The notes below the pieces were generated by a model. The model made no database searches and had not been told where the DNA came from. It saw only the letters and a list, made by a program, of their open reading frames with translations. This document shows positions 41,968 to 50,374 of a stretch of DNA of 64,000 nucleotides, piece after piece; position 1 is the stretch's first letter; each line of letters starts with the position of its first letter. The DNA comes from Kitasatospora phosalacinea. Its GTDB lineage: Bacteria; Actinomycetota; Actinomycetes; Streptomycetales; Streptomycetaceae. The stretch spans positions 38,057 to 102,056 of the forward strand of contig NZ_BSSA01000031.1 of NCBI RefSeq assembly GCF_030268885.1, written 5' to 3'. Made by a program: the position numbers and the translations under genes.

Positions 41968-42651
41968 TCAGCCCTCGTCGCCGGACGGCGTGCTGGTGAT
42001 CCGGCGCCCGCTGACGGACGTCGGCCGGATCCGGATCCAGAGCGTGCGCGGCCCGCCCGCCCAGGGCTGGACGGCCAGGTCGCGCAGCAGCCGCTGGAGG
42101 GTCTCGTGGTCCTCGATCCGCTCGGCGGTCCCGGTGATCAGCACGCTCCAGCCGGTGTGGCGGTGGTCGTCGATCCGGTCGACCTCGAAGGACACCGCGG
42201 TGCCGGGCGCCGCGGCGGCGGCTCCGCCCTCGTGGGTGCGGTAGACGACGGCGCCGCGGTCGACGGTGTAGTTGACCGGGAAGACGGCGGGTTCCGGGTC
42301 GCCGGGCAGGGCGATCCGGCCCACGCCCCGGGCGTCGACCTTCTCCCAGCACTCCTCCTCGGTGAGGCGGACCAGTACCGGCCGGGGCGCGGGGGAGCCC
42401 TGCCCCGGGGGCCGGTCGGGGAGGCCCTCGACGAGCTCGCGGTAGGTGAGGCCGAGGGCGGCGGCGATCCGCAGGAAGCCGTTGGGGTCGAAGCCGGGCC
42501 CGGCGGTGGTCAGGAACTCCAGGTACGGGCGGGACATGCCGGCCTCGCGGGCCAGTGCGCCGGGGCCGAGGCCGAGCACGGCCCGGCGGTCGGCGATCCG
42601 GCGGGCGATCGCGTCCGCGGTCTCCGGGTCGGTGTACGGCTGCATGAGCAC
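41968..42651 (-). CDS. XRE-type HTH plus pyridoxamine-5'-phosphate-oxidase-like protein
   Basis: A 227-residue protein. GTG 42651 has GGAGG 8 bases upstream; ATG 42645 is two codons in. An N-terminal HTH (RAVLGLGPGALAREAGMS with FLRIAAALGLTYREL) is fused to a split-barrel flavin or F420-binding domain (ARGVGRIALPGDPEPAVFPV and FEVDRIDDHRHTGWSVLITG). Such proteins are common in actinomycete hypoxia clusters and may bind FMN or F420 as redox sensors. It follows the dehydrogenase gene with 17 bp, so the pair is likely one operon. Confidence 0.85.
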   Translation of the reverse strand: MLMQPYTDPETADAIARRIADRRAVLGLGPGALAREAGMSRPYLEFLTTAGPGFDPNGFLRIAAALGLTYRELVEGLPDRPPGQGSPAPRPVLVRLTEEECWEKVDARGVGRIALPGDPEPAVFPVNYTVDRGAVVYRTHEGGAAAAAPGTAVSFEVDRIDDHRHTGWSVLITGTAERIEDHETLQRLLRDLAVQPWAGGPRTLWIRIRPTSVSGRRITSTPSGDEG

Positions 42652-42668
42652 GGGGCCCACCTCCTGGG

Positions 42669-43712
42669 TCAGGTCCGGAACAGGGCGACCTTGAGCGCCC
42701 CGGTGTCGGCGGCGTCGGCGAACACGTCGTACGCCTCCTGCATCTCGCCGAGGCCGAACCGGTGGGTGACCAGTCCGGCCGCGTCGAGCCGCTTCGCGGC
42801 GAGCAGGTCGAGCAGCAGCGGCGTGCTGCTGGTGTCGACCAGGCCGGTGGTGACGGTGACGTCCTTGATCCACAGGTCCTCCAGGTGCAGTACGGCGGGC
42901 CTGCCGTGCACCCCGACGTTGGCGACCCGCCCGCCGGGGCGCACCACCCGGGTGCACAGCTCGAAGGTGTCCGGGACGCCGACCGCCTCGATCGCCACGT
43001 CGACGCCCAGCCCGTCCGGGCCCAGCACGCGCAGCGCGCCCTCGGTGCCGCCGTCGCCGCGCAGCACCTCGTCGGCCCCGGCCCGCTCGGCGGCCTCCAG
43101 CCGGTTCGCGGCCAGGTCGACGGCGACGATCCGGCGCGGGCTGTACAGGCGGGCGGTGGCGATCGCCGCCAGGCCGATCGGTCCGGCGCCGACCACCGCC
43201 ACCGTGTCACCGGGGCCCACCCGGCCGTTGCGCACCCCGACCTCGAAGGCGGTGGGCAGGATGTCGGCGAACAGCAGCGCGGTCTCGTCGTCGACGGTGT
43301 CGGGCAGCCGGTGCAGCGAGTTGTCGGCGAACGGGGTCCGCACGTACTCGGCCTGGGTGCCGTCGACCAGGTGCCCGAGCACCCACCCGCCGCCGCCCGT
43401 GCACTGCCCGTACATGCTCCGGCGGCAGTACGCGCAGCGGCCGCAGGCCGAGATGCACGACACCAGGACCCGGTCGCCGGTCGCCACGGTGCGCACCGCG
43501 CTGCCGGTCTCGACCACCGTGCCGACGGCCTCGTGGCCCAGCACCCGGCCCTCGGTGACCTCGGGGACGTCGCCCTTCAGGATGTGCAGGTCGGTGCCGC
43601 AGACGGTGACGGCGTCCACCCGGACGACCGCGTCCTCCGGGTCGCGCAGCACCGGGAACGGGACCTCGCCCCAGGTGCGGCGGCCGGGCCCGTGGTAGGT
43701 CAGTGCCAGCAT
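42669..43712 (-). CDS. Zinc-dependent alcohol dehydrogenase (hypoxia-cluster copy 2)
   Basis: A 347-residue MDR enzyme. Catalytic zinc ligands are in VTVCGTDLHILKGDVPE and LGHEAVG; structural zinc Cys are in SACGRCAYCRRSMYGQC; the Rossmann motif is VAVVGAGPIGLAAIATARLY. It resembles threonine or sorbitol dehydrogenase-type enzymes and the dormancy-associated dehydrogenases of Streptomyces. ATG 43712 was used; GTG 43721 is possible. It diverges from the sensor kinase across two candidate boxes. Confidence 0.9.
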   Translation of the reverse strand: MLALTYHGPGRRTWGEVPFPVLRDPEDAVVRVDAVTVCGTDLHILKGDVPEVTEGRVLGHEAVGTVVETGSAVRTVATGDRVLVSCISACGRCAYCRRSMYGQCTGGGGWVLGHLVDGTQAEYVRTPFADNSLHRLPDTVDDETALLFADILPTAFEVGVRNGRVGPGDTVAVVGAGPIGLAAIATARLYSPRRIVAVDLAANRLEAAERAGADEVLRGDGGTEGALRVLGPDGLGVDVAIEAVGVPDTFELCTRVVRPGGRVANVGVHGRPAVLHLEDLWIKDVTVTTGLVDTSSTPLLLDLLAAKRLDAAGLVTHRFGLGEMQEAYDVFADAADTGALKVALFRT

Positions 43713-43783
43713 CGCTCTCACATCCTCGTGTCGGTCGCGGGCGTTCCCACCTCCAGCCTCCCCGCGGCCCGGGCCGCGGCCAT

Positions 43784-43819
43784 GGGCCTGCCAGGGCCCG
43801 CCGCGGGGCCGACCGGCCC
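43784..43819. promoter_or_regulatory. Candidate DevR/OsdR boxes between the dehydrogenase and sensor kinase
   Basis: GGGCCGACCGGCCC (43806-43819) is an exact match to the island palindrome, and GGGCCTGCCAGGGCCC (43784-43799) is a related longer one. Both lie between divergent genes. Confidence 0.6.
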
Positions 43820-43902
43820 CATCCGACGGTGCTTCCCGGACGGCGGCCCCGGTGCGGCGCGCCTACGCTGGAAGGCGCCGTCACCGAGCCCGGAGGATCG
43901 CG

Positions 43903-45621
43903 GTGGGCAGCGCAGAAGAGAGCCCGACCCCGTTGCCGCAGCTCAAGCTGGACGACCTGCTGGACGAGTTGCAGAGCCGTCTGGACGCCGCGCGCGGCAC
44001 CCGCGACCGGGTGCACAGCCTGCTGGAGGCCGTCCTGGCGGTCGGCCGCGACCTCGACCTGACCCAGGTGCTGCGACACATCGTCGAGGCCGCGGTGACC
44101 CTCGTCGACGCCGAGTACGGAGCGCTCGGCGTGGTCGGAGAGGACCGCAGACTGTCGCAGTTCGTCCCGGTCGGCCTGACCGAGGAGCAGGCCCGCCGGA
44201 TCGGCCCGCTGCCCTCCGGGCACGGCCTCCTCGGCGAACTGATCCGCCACCCGCGGCCGCTGCGGCTCGCCCGGCTCGCCGACCACCCCGCCTCCTACGG
44301 CTTCCCGCCGCACCACCCGCCGATGAACAGCTTCCTCGGGGTGCCGATCCGGATCCGCGGCAAGGTGTTCGGCAACCTCTACCTCACCGAGAAGCGCGGC
44401 GCGGAGGAGTTCGACGCCGAGGACGAGTCGGTGCTGGAGACGCTCGCCGTCGCGGCCGGCGTTGCCATCGAGAACGCCCGGCTGTACGCCCGGGCCCGGT
44501 TGCGCGAGCAGTGGCTCGCGGCCGGGGCCGCCGTCACCAACAGCCTGCTGTCGGGCAGCGCCGAGCAGGAGGTGCTGGACCTGCTGGTGGCCCGCGCCGC
44601 CGCGATCGCCCGCGCCGACCTCGCGGTGGTCGCCCTGCCGCTGCCCGGCAGCGGCGAACTGGAGGTGCGGATCGCGGTCGGCCACGGCGCCCGCGAGCAC
44701 CAGGGCCTGGTGCTCCCGCTGGAGGGCTCCTTCATGGGCGCGGCCGCCCGCACCGGCACCCCGGTCACCAGTGCCGACGTCCAGCACGACCCGCGGATCA
44801 CCGCCGGACCGCCCCGCTGGGAGGGTCTGGGCCCGGCCGTCGCGGTGCCCATCGGCACCGCCGACCTCGGCGTGCGCGGCGTGCTGATGCTGGCCCGCAA
44901 GGCCGGGTCGCCGCTCTTCGAACCGGACGAGTCCACGCCCCTGACGGCTTTCGCCGGGCAGGCCGCCCTTGCCATGGAACTCGCCGAGCGCCGCCGCGAC
45001 TCCGAACAGGTCGCCCTGCTCCAGGAACGCGACCGGATCGCCCGCGACCTGCACGACCTGGCCATCCAGCGGCTGTTCGCGGTCGGCATGACCCTGCAGG
45101 GCGCCACCCGGTTCATCGACCACCCCCAGGCCCGGGACCGGGTCCTGCGGGCCATCGACGAACTCGACGAGACCGCCAGGACCATCCGCGCCACCATCTT
45201 CGGGCTGCGGGCCCGCGACGCCGGACCGGCCGCCCACGGCCTGCGCGCCGCCGTGGTCGAGTCCGTCGAACGGGCCACCGGGCTGCTCGGCTTCGCCCCC
45301 GCCCTGCGGATGACCGGCCTGCTGGACGTCGGCGTGCCCGGGCCGGTCGCCGACGAGGTCGCCGCCGTCCTCCAGGAGGCGCTGTCCAACGCGGCCAAGC
45401 ACGCCAAGGCGAGCGCCGTCGAGGTGGCGGTCGAGACGGGCGAGGGGCACCTGACGGTCACCGTGACCGACGACGGCGTGGGCCTGCCCGCGGGCGGTCG
45501 GCGCAGCGGGCTGGCGAACCTGGCCGAGCGGGCCGCCGCGCTGGGCGGCGAGTTCCGGGCGCGGGCCCGCAGCACCGGCGGCACCGAACTGGTCTGGCAG
45601 GTCCCGCTGCCCGGCGACTGA
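43903..45621 (+). CDS. GAF-domain sensor histidine kinase, DevS/DosT-like
   Basis: A 572-residue cytoplasmic kinase; GTG 43903 has GGAGG 6 bases upstream. Residues ~40-200 and ~215-365 are two GAF domains. In the first, FPPHHPPMNSFLGVPIRIRG matches the heme pocket of DosS/DosT, and His138 aligns with the proximal heme ligand, so oxygen or redox sensing is likely. The HisKA_3 box is ERDRIARDLHDLAIQRLFAV (phospho-His ~383), followed by a HATPase with LQEALSNAAKHAKAS and DDGVGLP. The expected partner is the DevR-like gene at 47039. Confidence 0.92.
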   Translation: MGSAEESPTPLPQLKLDDLLDELQSRLDAARGTRDRVHSLLEAVLAVGRDLDLTQVLRHIVEAAVTLVDAEYGALGVVGEDRRLSQFVPVGLTEEQARRIGPLPSGHGLLGELIRHPRPLRLARLADHPASYGFPPHHPPMNSFLGVPIRIRGKVFGNLYLTEKRGAEEFDAEDESVLETLAVAAGVAIENARLYARARLREQWLAAGAAVTNSLLSGSAEQEVLDLLVARAAAIARADLAVVALPLPGSGELEVRIAVGHGAREHQGLVLPLEGSFMGAAARTGTPVTSADVQHDPRITAGPPRWEGLGPAVAVPIGTADLGVRGVLMLARKAGSPLFEPDESTPLTAFAGQAALAMELAERRRDSEQVALLQERDRIARDLHDLAIQRLFAVGMTLQGATRFIDHPQARDRVLRAIDELDETARTIRATIFGLRARDAGPAAHGLRAAVVESVERATGLLGFAPALRMTGLLDVGVPGPVADEVAAVLQEALSNAAKHAKASAVEVAVETGEGHLTVTVTDDGVGLPAGGRRSGLANLAERAAALGGEFRARARSTGGTELVWQVPLPGD

Positions 45622-45645
45622 CCGCCCGGCGGGTGCACCGGTCCG

Positions 45646-46623
45646 TCAGCCGTCGATCACCTCGGCGGCCGACAGCCGCGGGGTCGGTGCCCCCTCCGGG
45701 CCGTAGCCGAAGCGGACCAGCATCTGCACGAACGCGGGCCCGCGCCGGACGTCCCGGGCCGCCCAGCGCAGGAACGGCCACTCCATCGCCTGGTGCAGCA
45801 GCGAGGCCCGCACGCCGTGCACCGTCGCCGCCAGCAGCACGTGCTCCAGCGCCAACCCGGCCCGCAGCCAGTCCTCCGGCCCGTCCCCGCGGGTCAGCAG
45901 GACGGCGATCCGCGGGTGCGCCTCGAAGCGCACCGGCGCGAGGTGCCGCTCCGGGGCGAGCGCCCCGAAGTCCCGCACCGGCAGGCGGCCGCCCGCGTCC
46001 TGCGGGCCCAGCGCGGCGGCCGGGATGCCGAGCGGCCGCGGCTCGGCCCCCTGCAGCCAGCGGCGGCTCTCGGCCCGCTGGGCGGGGTCGACGGTGTTGC
46101 GGCGCTCGGCCTCGGCGGTCAGCCGCAGCAGCCGCGCCGTCTCCTCCTCGTCGGGCAGCAGCAGCTCCGCGTCCTCCGCCCGGGCCGCCTCCGCGAACCC
46201 GGCGAGCACCCCCTCGGGCACCGGCGGCCCGGTGAACGGCGAGCGGGCCGAGTGCCGCCGCCAGATCGCGTCGTACAGCGCGTCGACGGCCGGGAGGCGG
46301 CAGGGCGCGGGCTCCTCCAGCCGCACCCCGGCCAGCAGCCCGGGCTCCGCCGGATCGGGCAGCAGCCGCACCTCGGGGGCCCAGCCGAGATGGCGGGCGG
46401 CGGTGCGCAGGTTGAGCACCGCCGCCCCCACCGAGACGTGCAGCGCCCGGCCCCGCGGGTCGGTGGCCGGCAGGGCGCGCTCGGTGGCGGCCCGCACCTC
46501 CAGCACGGAGGTCTCCGGCACCAGCCGGAAGCGCCACGGCTGGGTGTTGTGGACGGACGGCGCCGCGACCGCCGCGGAGACCAGGGTCTCCAGGGCGCCG
46601 GCGTCCAGCACCGGGGCGCTCAC
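45646..46623 (-). CDS. Acg-like nitroreductase-family protein
   Basis: A 325-residue protein whose GTG start overlaps the stop of the upstream SHOCT gene as GTGA. It has two half-sites of the nitroreductase fold: SAAVAAPSVHNTQPWRFRLV at the N-terminus, RHSARSPFTGPPVP in the middle and FVQMLVRFGYG near the end. This matches Acg/Rv3131, DosR-induced proteins of Mycobacterium that may sequester flavin rather than reduce nitro compounds. It supports the dormancy assignment. No oxidoreductase partner is adjacent. Confidence 0.88.
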   Translation of the reverse strand: MSAPVLDAGALETLVSAAVAAPSVHNTQPWRFRLVPETSVLEVRAATERALPATDPRGRALHVSVGAAVLNLRTAARHLGWAPEVRLLPDPAEPGLLAGVRLEEPAPCRLPAVDALYDAIWRRHSARSPFTGPPVPEGVLAGFAEAARAEDAELLLPDEEETARLLRLTAEAERRNTVDPAQRAESRRWLQGAEPRPLGIPAAALGPQDAGGRLPVRDFGALAPERHLAPVRFEAHPRIAVLLTRGDGPEDWLRAGLALEHVLLAATVHGVRASLLHQAMEWPFLRWAARDVRRGPAFVQMLVRFGYGPEGAPTPRLSAAEVIDG

Positions 46624-46925
46624 GGCGTCCACCCCGCCCCGCCCGCCCCCGGCCCCGCCGCCCCGCGCAGCGCCTCCAGGCGCAGGCGGTACTCCTCGGG
46701 GTCGATCTCGCCGCGGGCCAGGCGCTCGGCGAGCACCTGTTCGGGCCCGGGCCGCTGCTCGGGCCCCGGCCGCTGCTGCTCGGGCGGCCGCTGCTGCGTC
46801 GCACGCCCCGCGTAGCGGAACAGCACCACCGCCGCGGCGACCAGCAGGCCGAGGAACAGCAGGGTGGTGAACAGCATCAGGCCGGCGCCCCAGCCGTTCA
46901 TCCCGTGGTCGTCCCAGTACATCAT
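46620..46925 (-). CDS. SHOCT-domain small membrane protein
   Basis: A 101-residue protein. ATG 46925 was chosen for its GGGAGG 5 bases upstream. One helix (MLFTTLLFLGLLVAAAVVLF) follows a short periplasmic start (WDDHGMNGWG). A Pro/Gln linker (PEQQRPGPEQRPGPEQ) leads to a SHOCT motif (LAERLARGEIDPEEYRLRLE), a short domain of unknown binding role. It is coupled by overlap to the nitroreductase gene. Confidence 0.85.
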   Translation of the reverse strand: MMYWDDHGMNGWGAGLMLFTTLLFLGLLVAAAVVLFRYAGRATQQRPPEQQRPGPEQRPGPEQVLAERLARGEIDPEEYRLRLEALRGAAGPGAGGAGWTP

Positions 46926-47003
46926 CACGGCCTCCCGGGCCGGTGGGCGCCGGGGCGGCGCCCCTCACCGTCCACGGTGCGCCGGGGCGGCGGCGCCGCG
47001 CAT

Positions 47004-47017
47004 GGGCCGGACGGCCC
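47004..47017. promoter_or_regulatory. Candidate DevR/OsdR box upstream of the SHOCT operon
   Basis: GGGCCGGACGGCCC, an exact match to the island palindrome, lies about 80 bp upstream of the SHOCT-nitroreductase unit and just past the DevR stop. Confidence 0.6.
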
Positions 47018-47038
47018 CGTCGGCGGTGCCGGTCGGGT

Positions 47039-47731
47039 TCAGCGCTCCCGGGCCGGGCGGTGCTCGTCCTCGGCGTGCGCGGCCAGCACCGCGGCCTGCA
47101 GGCGGCGCTCCACGCCCAGCTTGCCGAGCAGCCGGGAGATGTGGTTCTTGACGGTCTTCTCCGACAGGTACAGCTCGTGCCCGATCTCCCGGTTGGTCCT
47201 CCCCTCGCCGATCAGCGCCAGGATCTCCCGCTCGCGCGGGGTCAGCCGGGCCAGCGCCGCCTCCGTACCGCTCTCCTCGTGGTGGCGCAGGCTCTCCATC
47301 AGCTTGCGGGTGGTGGCCGGGTCGAGCATCGACTGCCCGGCGGCCACCGTGCGCACCGCGGTGACCAGGTCGGCGCCCTTGACCTGCTTGAGCACGTACC
47401 CGGCGGCCCCGGCCATGATCGCGTCCAGCAGGGCGTCGTCGTCGTCGAAGGAGGTGAGCACCAGGCAGGCCAGCTCCGGCATCCGGTCCCGCAGCTCCCG
47501 GCACACCGTCACGCCGTCGCCGTCCGGCAGCCGCACGTCCAGCAGCGCCACCCGGGGCCGCAGGGCGGGGACGCGCGCCAGCGCCTGCGCGCAGCTGCCC
47601 GCCTCGCCGACCACCTCGATGTCCGGCTCGGCCTCCAGCAGGTCCCGCACCCCGCGGCGGACCACCTCGTGGTCGTCGAGCAGGAACACCGTCACGCGCT
47701 GCCCGGCGCCGCCGGGCTCGGTCTCGTCCAT
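47039..47731 (-). CDS. NarL/FixJ-type response regulator, DevR/OsdR-like
   Basis: A 230-residue regulator with GGAG upstream of its ATG. The receiver has VTVFLLDDHEVVRRGVRDLL, phospho-Asp65 in LLDVRLPDGDG, a switch Thr in VLTSFDDDD and Lys in VLKQVKG. The LuxR-type HTH is LTPREREILALIGEGRTNRE with LSEKTVKNHISRLLGKLGV. In Mycobacterium and Streptomyces coelicolor this family (DosR, OsdR) controls hypoxia and dormancy genes. It is the likely partner of the kinase at 43903 and the likely reader of the recurring palindromes. Confidence 0.92.
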   Translation of the reverse strand: MDETEPGGAGQRVTVFLLDDHEVVRRGVRDLLEAEPDIEVVGEAGSCAQALARVPALRPRVALLDVRLPDGDGVTVCRELRDRMPELACLVLTSFDDDDALLDAIMAGAAGYVLKQVKGADLVTAVRTVAAGQSMLDPATTRKLMESLRHHEESGTEAALARLTPREREILALIGEGRTNREIGHELYLSEKTVKNHISRLLGKLGVERRLQAAVLAAHAEDEHRPARER

Positions 47732-47850
47732 GAGGGCTCCCCGGGACGTCGGATCGGTCCCCTCCGATTCTGCCCGCCGCCCGGCCGTCCGGCGCGGCAC
47801 CGGGGCGGCGCGCACACTGGAACCCGGAGCCGCACGACAGGAGACGGACC

Positions 47851-50250
47851 GTGGACCACCACCCCCCGTCCCGGCGCGACGGGCCGGAGCCCGACCCGTG
47901 GACCCTGCGCTGGAGCGGGTACGAGCCCGCCGAGGAGGGGCTGCGCGAGGCCCTGTGCACCGTCGGCAACGGTTACCTGGCCACCCGGGGCGCCGCGCCC
48001 GAGGCGGCCGCGGACGGCGTCCACTACCCCGGCACCTACCTGGCGGGCTGCTACGACCGCACCGGGTCCGTGGTGGGCGGACGCATGTTCGCCCACGAGG
48101 ACCTGGTCAACTGCCCGAACTGGCTGCCCGTCACCTTCCGCCGCGCGGGCGGCGAGTGGTTCACCGGACCGCCCGAGCAGCAGGAACTCGACCTCGACCT
48201 GCGCCGCGGCGTCCTCACCCGCCGTGCCCTGTGCGTCGACGCCGGGGGCCGGCGCACCCGGCTGCTCCAGCGCCGGATCGCCAGCCAGGCCCGGCCGCAC
48301 CTCGCCGCGCTGGAGACCGTCCTCACCCCCGAGGACTGGTCCGGCCCGCTGGAGGTCCGCTCCGCCCTCGACGGCACCGTCACCAACAGCGGCGTGCCCC
48401 GCTACGCCGGGCTGACCGCCCGCCACCTGACCCCGCTGGGCCAGGGCACCGAACCGGACGGCACGCTCTGGCTGCAGACGGCCACCGGCGCGGGCCGCCG
48501 CATCGCCCTCGCCGCCCGCCACCGGCTGCACCCCGCCGCGGACGCGTCCGACGGCGACACCCGGCCGGGCCTGGCCGGGTGCACCTTCCGGCTGGACGCC
48601 GCCGCCGGGGTGCCCGTCACCCTCGACAAGACCGTCGCCGTCCACACCTCGCACGATCCGGCCACCGGCGACCCGCTCGACGCCGCCCGTCAACTGGCCG
48701 CCACCGCACCCGACTTCACCACCCTGCTGGACGAACACGCCCTGCGCTGGGAACAGTTGTGGCGCCGCTGCCGGATCGACGCCGACTTCCCCGGTCTCGG
48801 CCCGCTGCACCTCTCGCTGTTCCACCTGCTGCAGACCTGCTCCGAGCACTCCGCCGACCTGGACGTCGGCATCCCGGCCCGCGGCCTGCACGGCGAGGCC
48901 TACCGGGGCCACGTCTTCTGGGACGAGCTGTTCGTCCTGCGCCTGCTCGACCTGCGCTTCCCCGAACTCGCCCGCGCCGCCCTGCGCTACCGCCACCGGC
49001 GCCTGGACGCCGCCCGCCGCGCCGCCCGTGCCGAGGGCCTCCGCGGCGCGAGCTACCCGTGGCAGAGCGCGGGCGACGGCCAGGAGCAGTCCGCCCGGGT
49101 CCACCTCAACCCGCTCTCCGGCCGCTGGCTGCCCGACCACAGCCACCTGCAGCGGCACGTCGGCTCCGCCGTCGCCTACAACGTCTGGCAGTACTACCAG
49201 GCCACCGGCGACCGGGACTTCCTCGCCGAGGCGGGCACCGAGATCCTGGTGGAGACCGCCCGCTACTGGGCCTCGGCCGCCGAGTACGCGCCCGCCCGGC
49301 AGCGCTGGTCGATCCGCGGCGTGCTCGGGCCGGACGAGTACCACGACGCCTACCCCTGGGCCGACCGTCCGGGGCTGGACGACAACGCCTACACCAACGT
49401 GCTCGCCTCCTGGGTGCTCGCCCGCGCCGCCGACGCCCTCGACCTCCTCCCCGCCCGCCGCCGCGCCGAACTCGCCGAACGCCTCGCCCTGGACGCCGCC
49501 GAACCCGACCGCTGGCAGGAGATCGGCCGCCACCTGCACGTGCCCTTCCACGACGGGGTGATCAGCCAGTTCGACGGCTACGAGCGCCTCGCCGAACTCG
49601 ACTGGGACGCCTACCGCCGCCGCCACCCCGACCTGCGCCGCCTCGACCGGATCCTGGAGGCCGAGGGCGACAGCGCCAACCGCTACCGGGTCTCCAAGCA
49701 GGCCGACGCCCTGATGCTCTGGTACCTGTTCTCCGCCCGCGAGGTGCGCGACCTGCTGCGCCGCCTCGGCCACCCCGCCGGCCACGAACTGATGCGCCGC
49801 ACCGCCTCCTACTACCTGCCCCGCACCGTCCACGGCTCCACCCTCAGCTCCGTCGTGCACGCCTGGGTGCTGACCCGCTGCGACCGCCGCTCCTCCTGGC
49901 GGCACTTCCGCGACGCGCTCACCGCCGACCTGCACGACGCCCAGGGCGGCACCACCCGCGAGGGCGTCCACCTCGGGGCGATGGCCGGTGCCGTCGACCT
50001 GCTGCAGCGCTGCTACACCGGCCTGGAACTGCGCGAGGACGCCCTGTGGCTGGACCCCCGGCTGCCCTCCGCGCTCGGCTCCCTCACCATGGACCTGCGC
50101 TACCGCGGCCACTGGGGCGTGCGGATCGCCGTCGACCGGAAGAACGTGACCGTCGCCCTCGACCCGGACCACCAGGAGCCCGTCACCGTGCACCTGCGCG
50201 GCACCACCGCCCGGGTGGGCCCCGGCGGGAGCCGCACCTTCGCGCTCTGA
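47851..50250 (+). CDS. GH65 glycoside phosphorylase/hydrolase
   Basis: A 799-residue cytoplasmic enzyme with CAGGAGACGG upstream of its GTG. The N-terminal beta-sandwich begins WTLRWSGYEPAEEGLREALC; the (alpha/alpha)6 barrel has HGEAYRGHVFWDELFVLRLL and the catalytic acid Glu in GVLGPDEYHDAYPW (~497). The phosphate-contact region HGSTLSSVVHAWVL is present. GH65 covers maltose, trehalose and kojibiose phosphorylases. Phosphorolysis of stored disaccharide would yield sugar-phosphate cheaply under energy limitation, which fits the island. It is divergent from the DevR-like gene. Confidence 0.9.
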   Translation: MDHHPPSRRDGPEPDPWTLRWSGYEPAEEGLREALCTVGNGYLATRGAAPEAAADGVHYPGTYLAGCYDRTGSVVGGRMFAHEDLVNCPNWLPVTFRRAGGEWFTGPPEQQELDLDLRRGVLTRRALCVDAGGRRTRLLQRRIASQARPHLAALETVLTPEDWSGPLEVRSALDGTVTNSGVPRYAGLTARHLTPLGQGTEPDGTLWLQTATGAGRRIALAARHRLHPAADASDGDTRPGLAGCTFRLDAAAGVPVTLDKTVAVHTSHDPATGDPLDAARQLAATAPDFTTLLDEHALRWEQLWRRCRIDADFPGLGPLHLSLFHLLQTCSEHSADLDVGIPARGLHGEAYRGHVFWDELFVLRLLDLRFPELARAALRYRHRRLDAARRAARAEGLRGASYPWQSAGDGQEQSARVHLNPLSGRWLPDHSHLQRHVGSAVAYNVWQYYQATGDRDFLAEAGTEILVETARYWASAAEYAPARQRWSIRGVLGPDEYHDAYPWADRPGLDDNAYTNVLASWVLARAADALDLLPARRRAELAERLALDAAEPDRWQEIGRHLHVPFHDGVISQFDGYERLAELDWDAYRRRHPDLRRLDRILEAEGDSANRYRVSKQADALMLWYLFSAREVRDLLRRLGHPAGHELMRRTASYYLPRTVHGSTLSSVVHAWVLTRCDRRSSWRHFRDALTADLHDAQGGTTREGVHLGAMAGAVDLLQRCYTGLELREDALWLDPRLPSALGSLTMDLRYRGHWGVRIAVDRKNVTVALDPDHQEPVTVHLRGTTARVGPGGSRTFAL

Positions 50251-50279
50251 CCGGGACGGGCCCGGTGTCCCGCCCGGTG

Positions 50280-50293
50280 GGGCCGGTCGGCCC
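50280..50293. promoter_or_regulatory. Candidate DevR/OsdR box upstream of a stress protein gene
   Basis: GGGCCGGTCGGCCC, an exact match to the island palindrome, lies about 80 bp upstream of the ATG at 50375. Confidence 0.6.
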
Positions 50294-50374
50294 TCGCCCG
50301 CCCCGCCGGTCCTGCCTACCGTGGAAGTGATCCGGCCGTCACCGGACAACGGCCGCCGCAGCGGTGGAGGAGCC

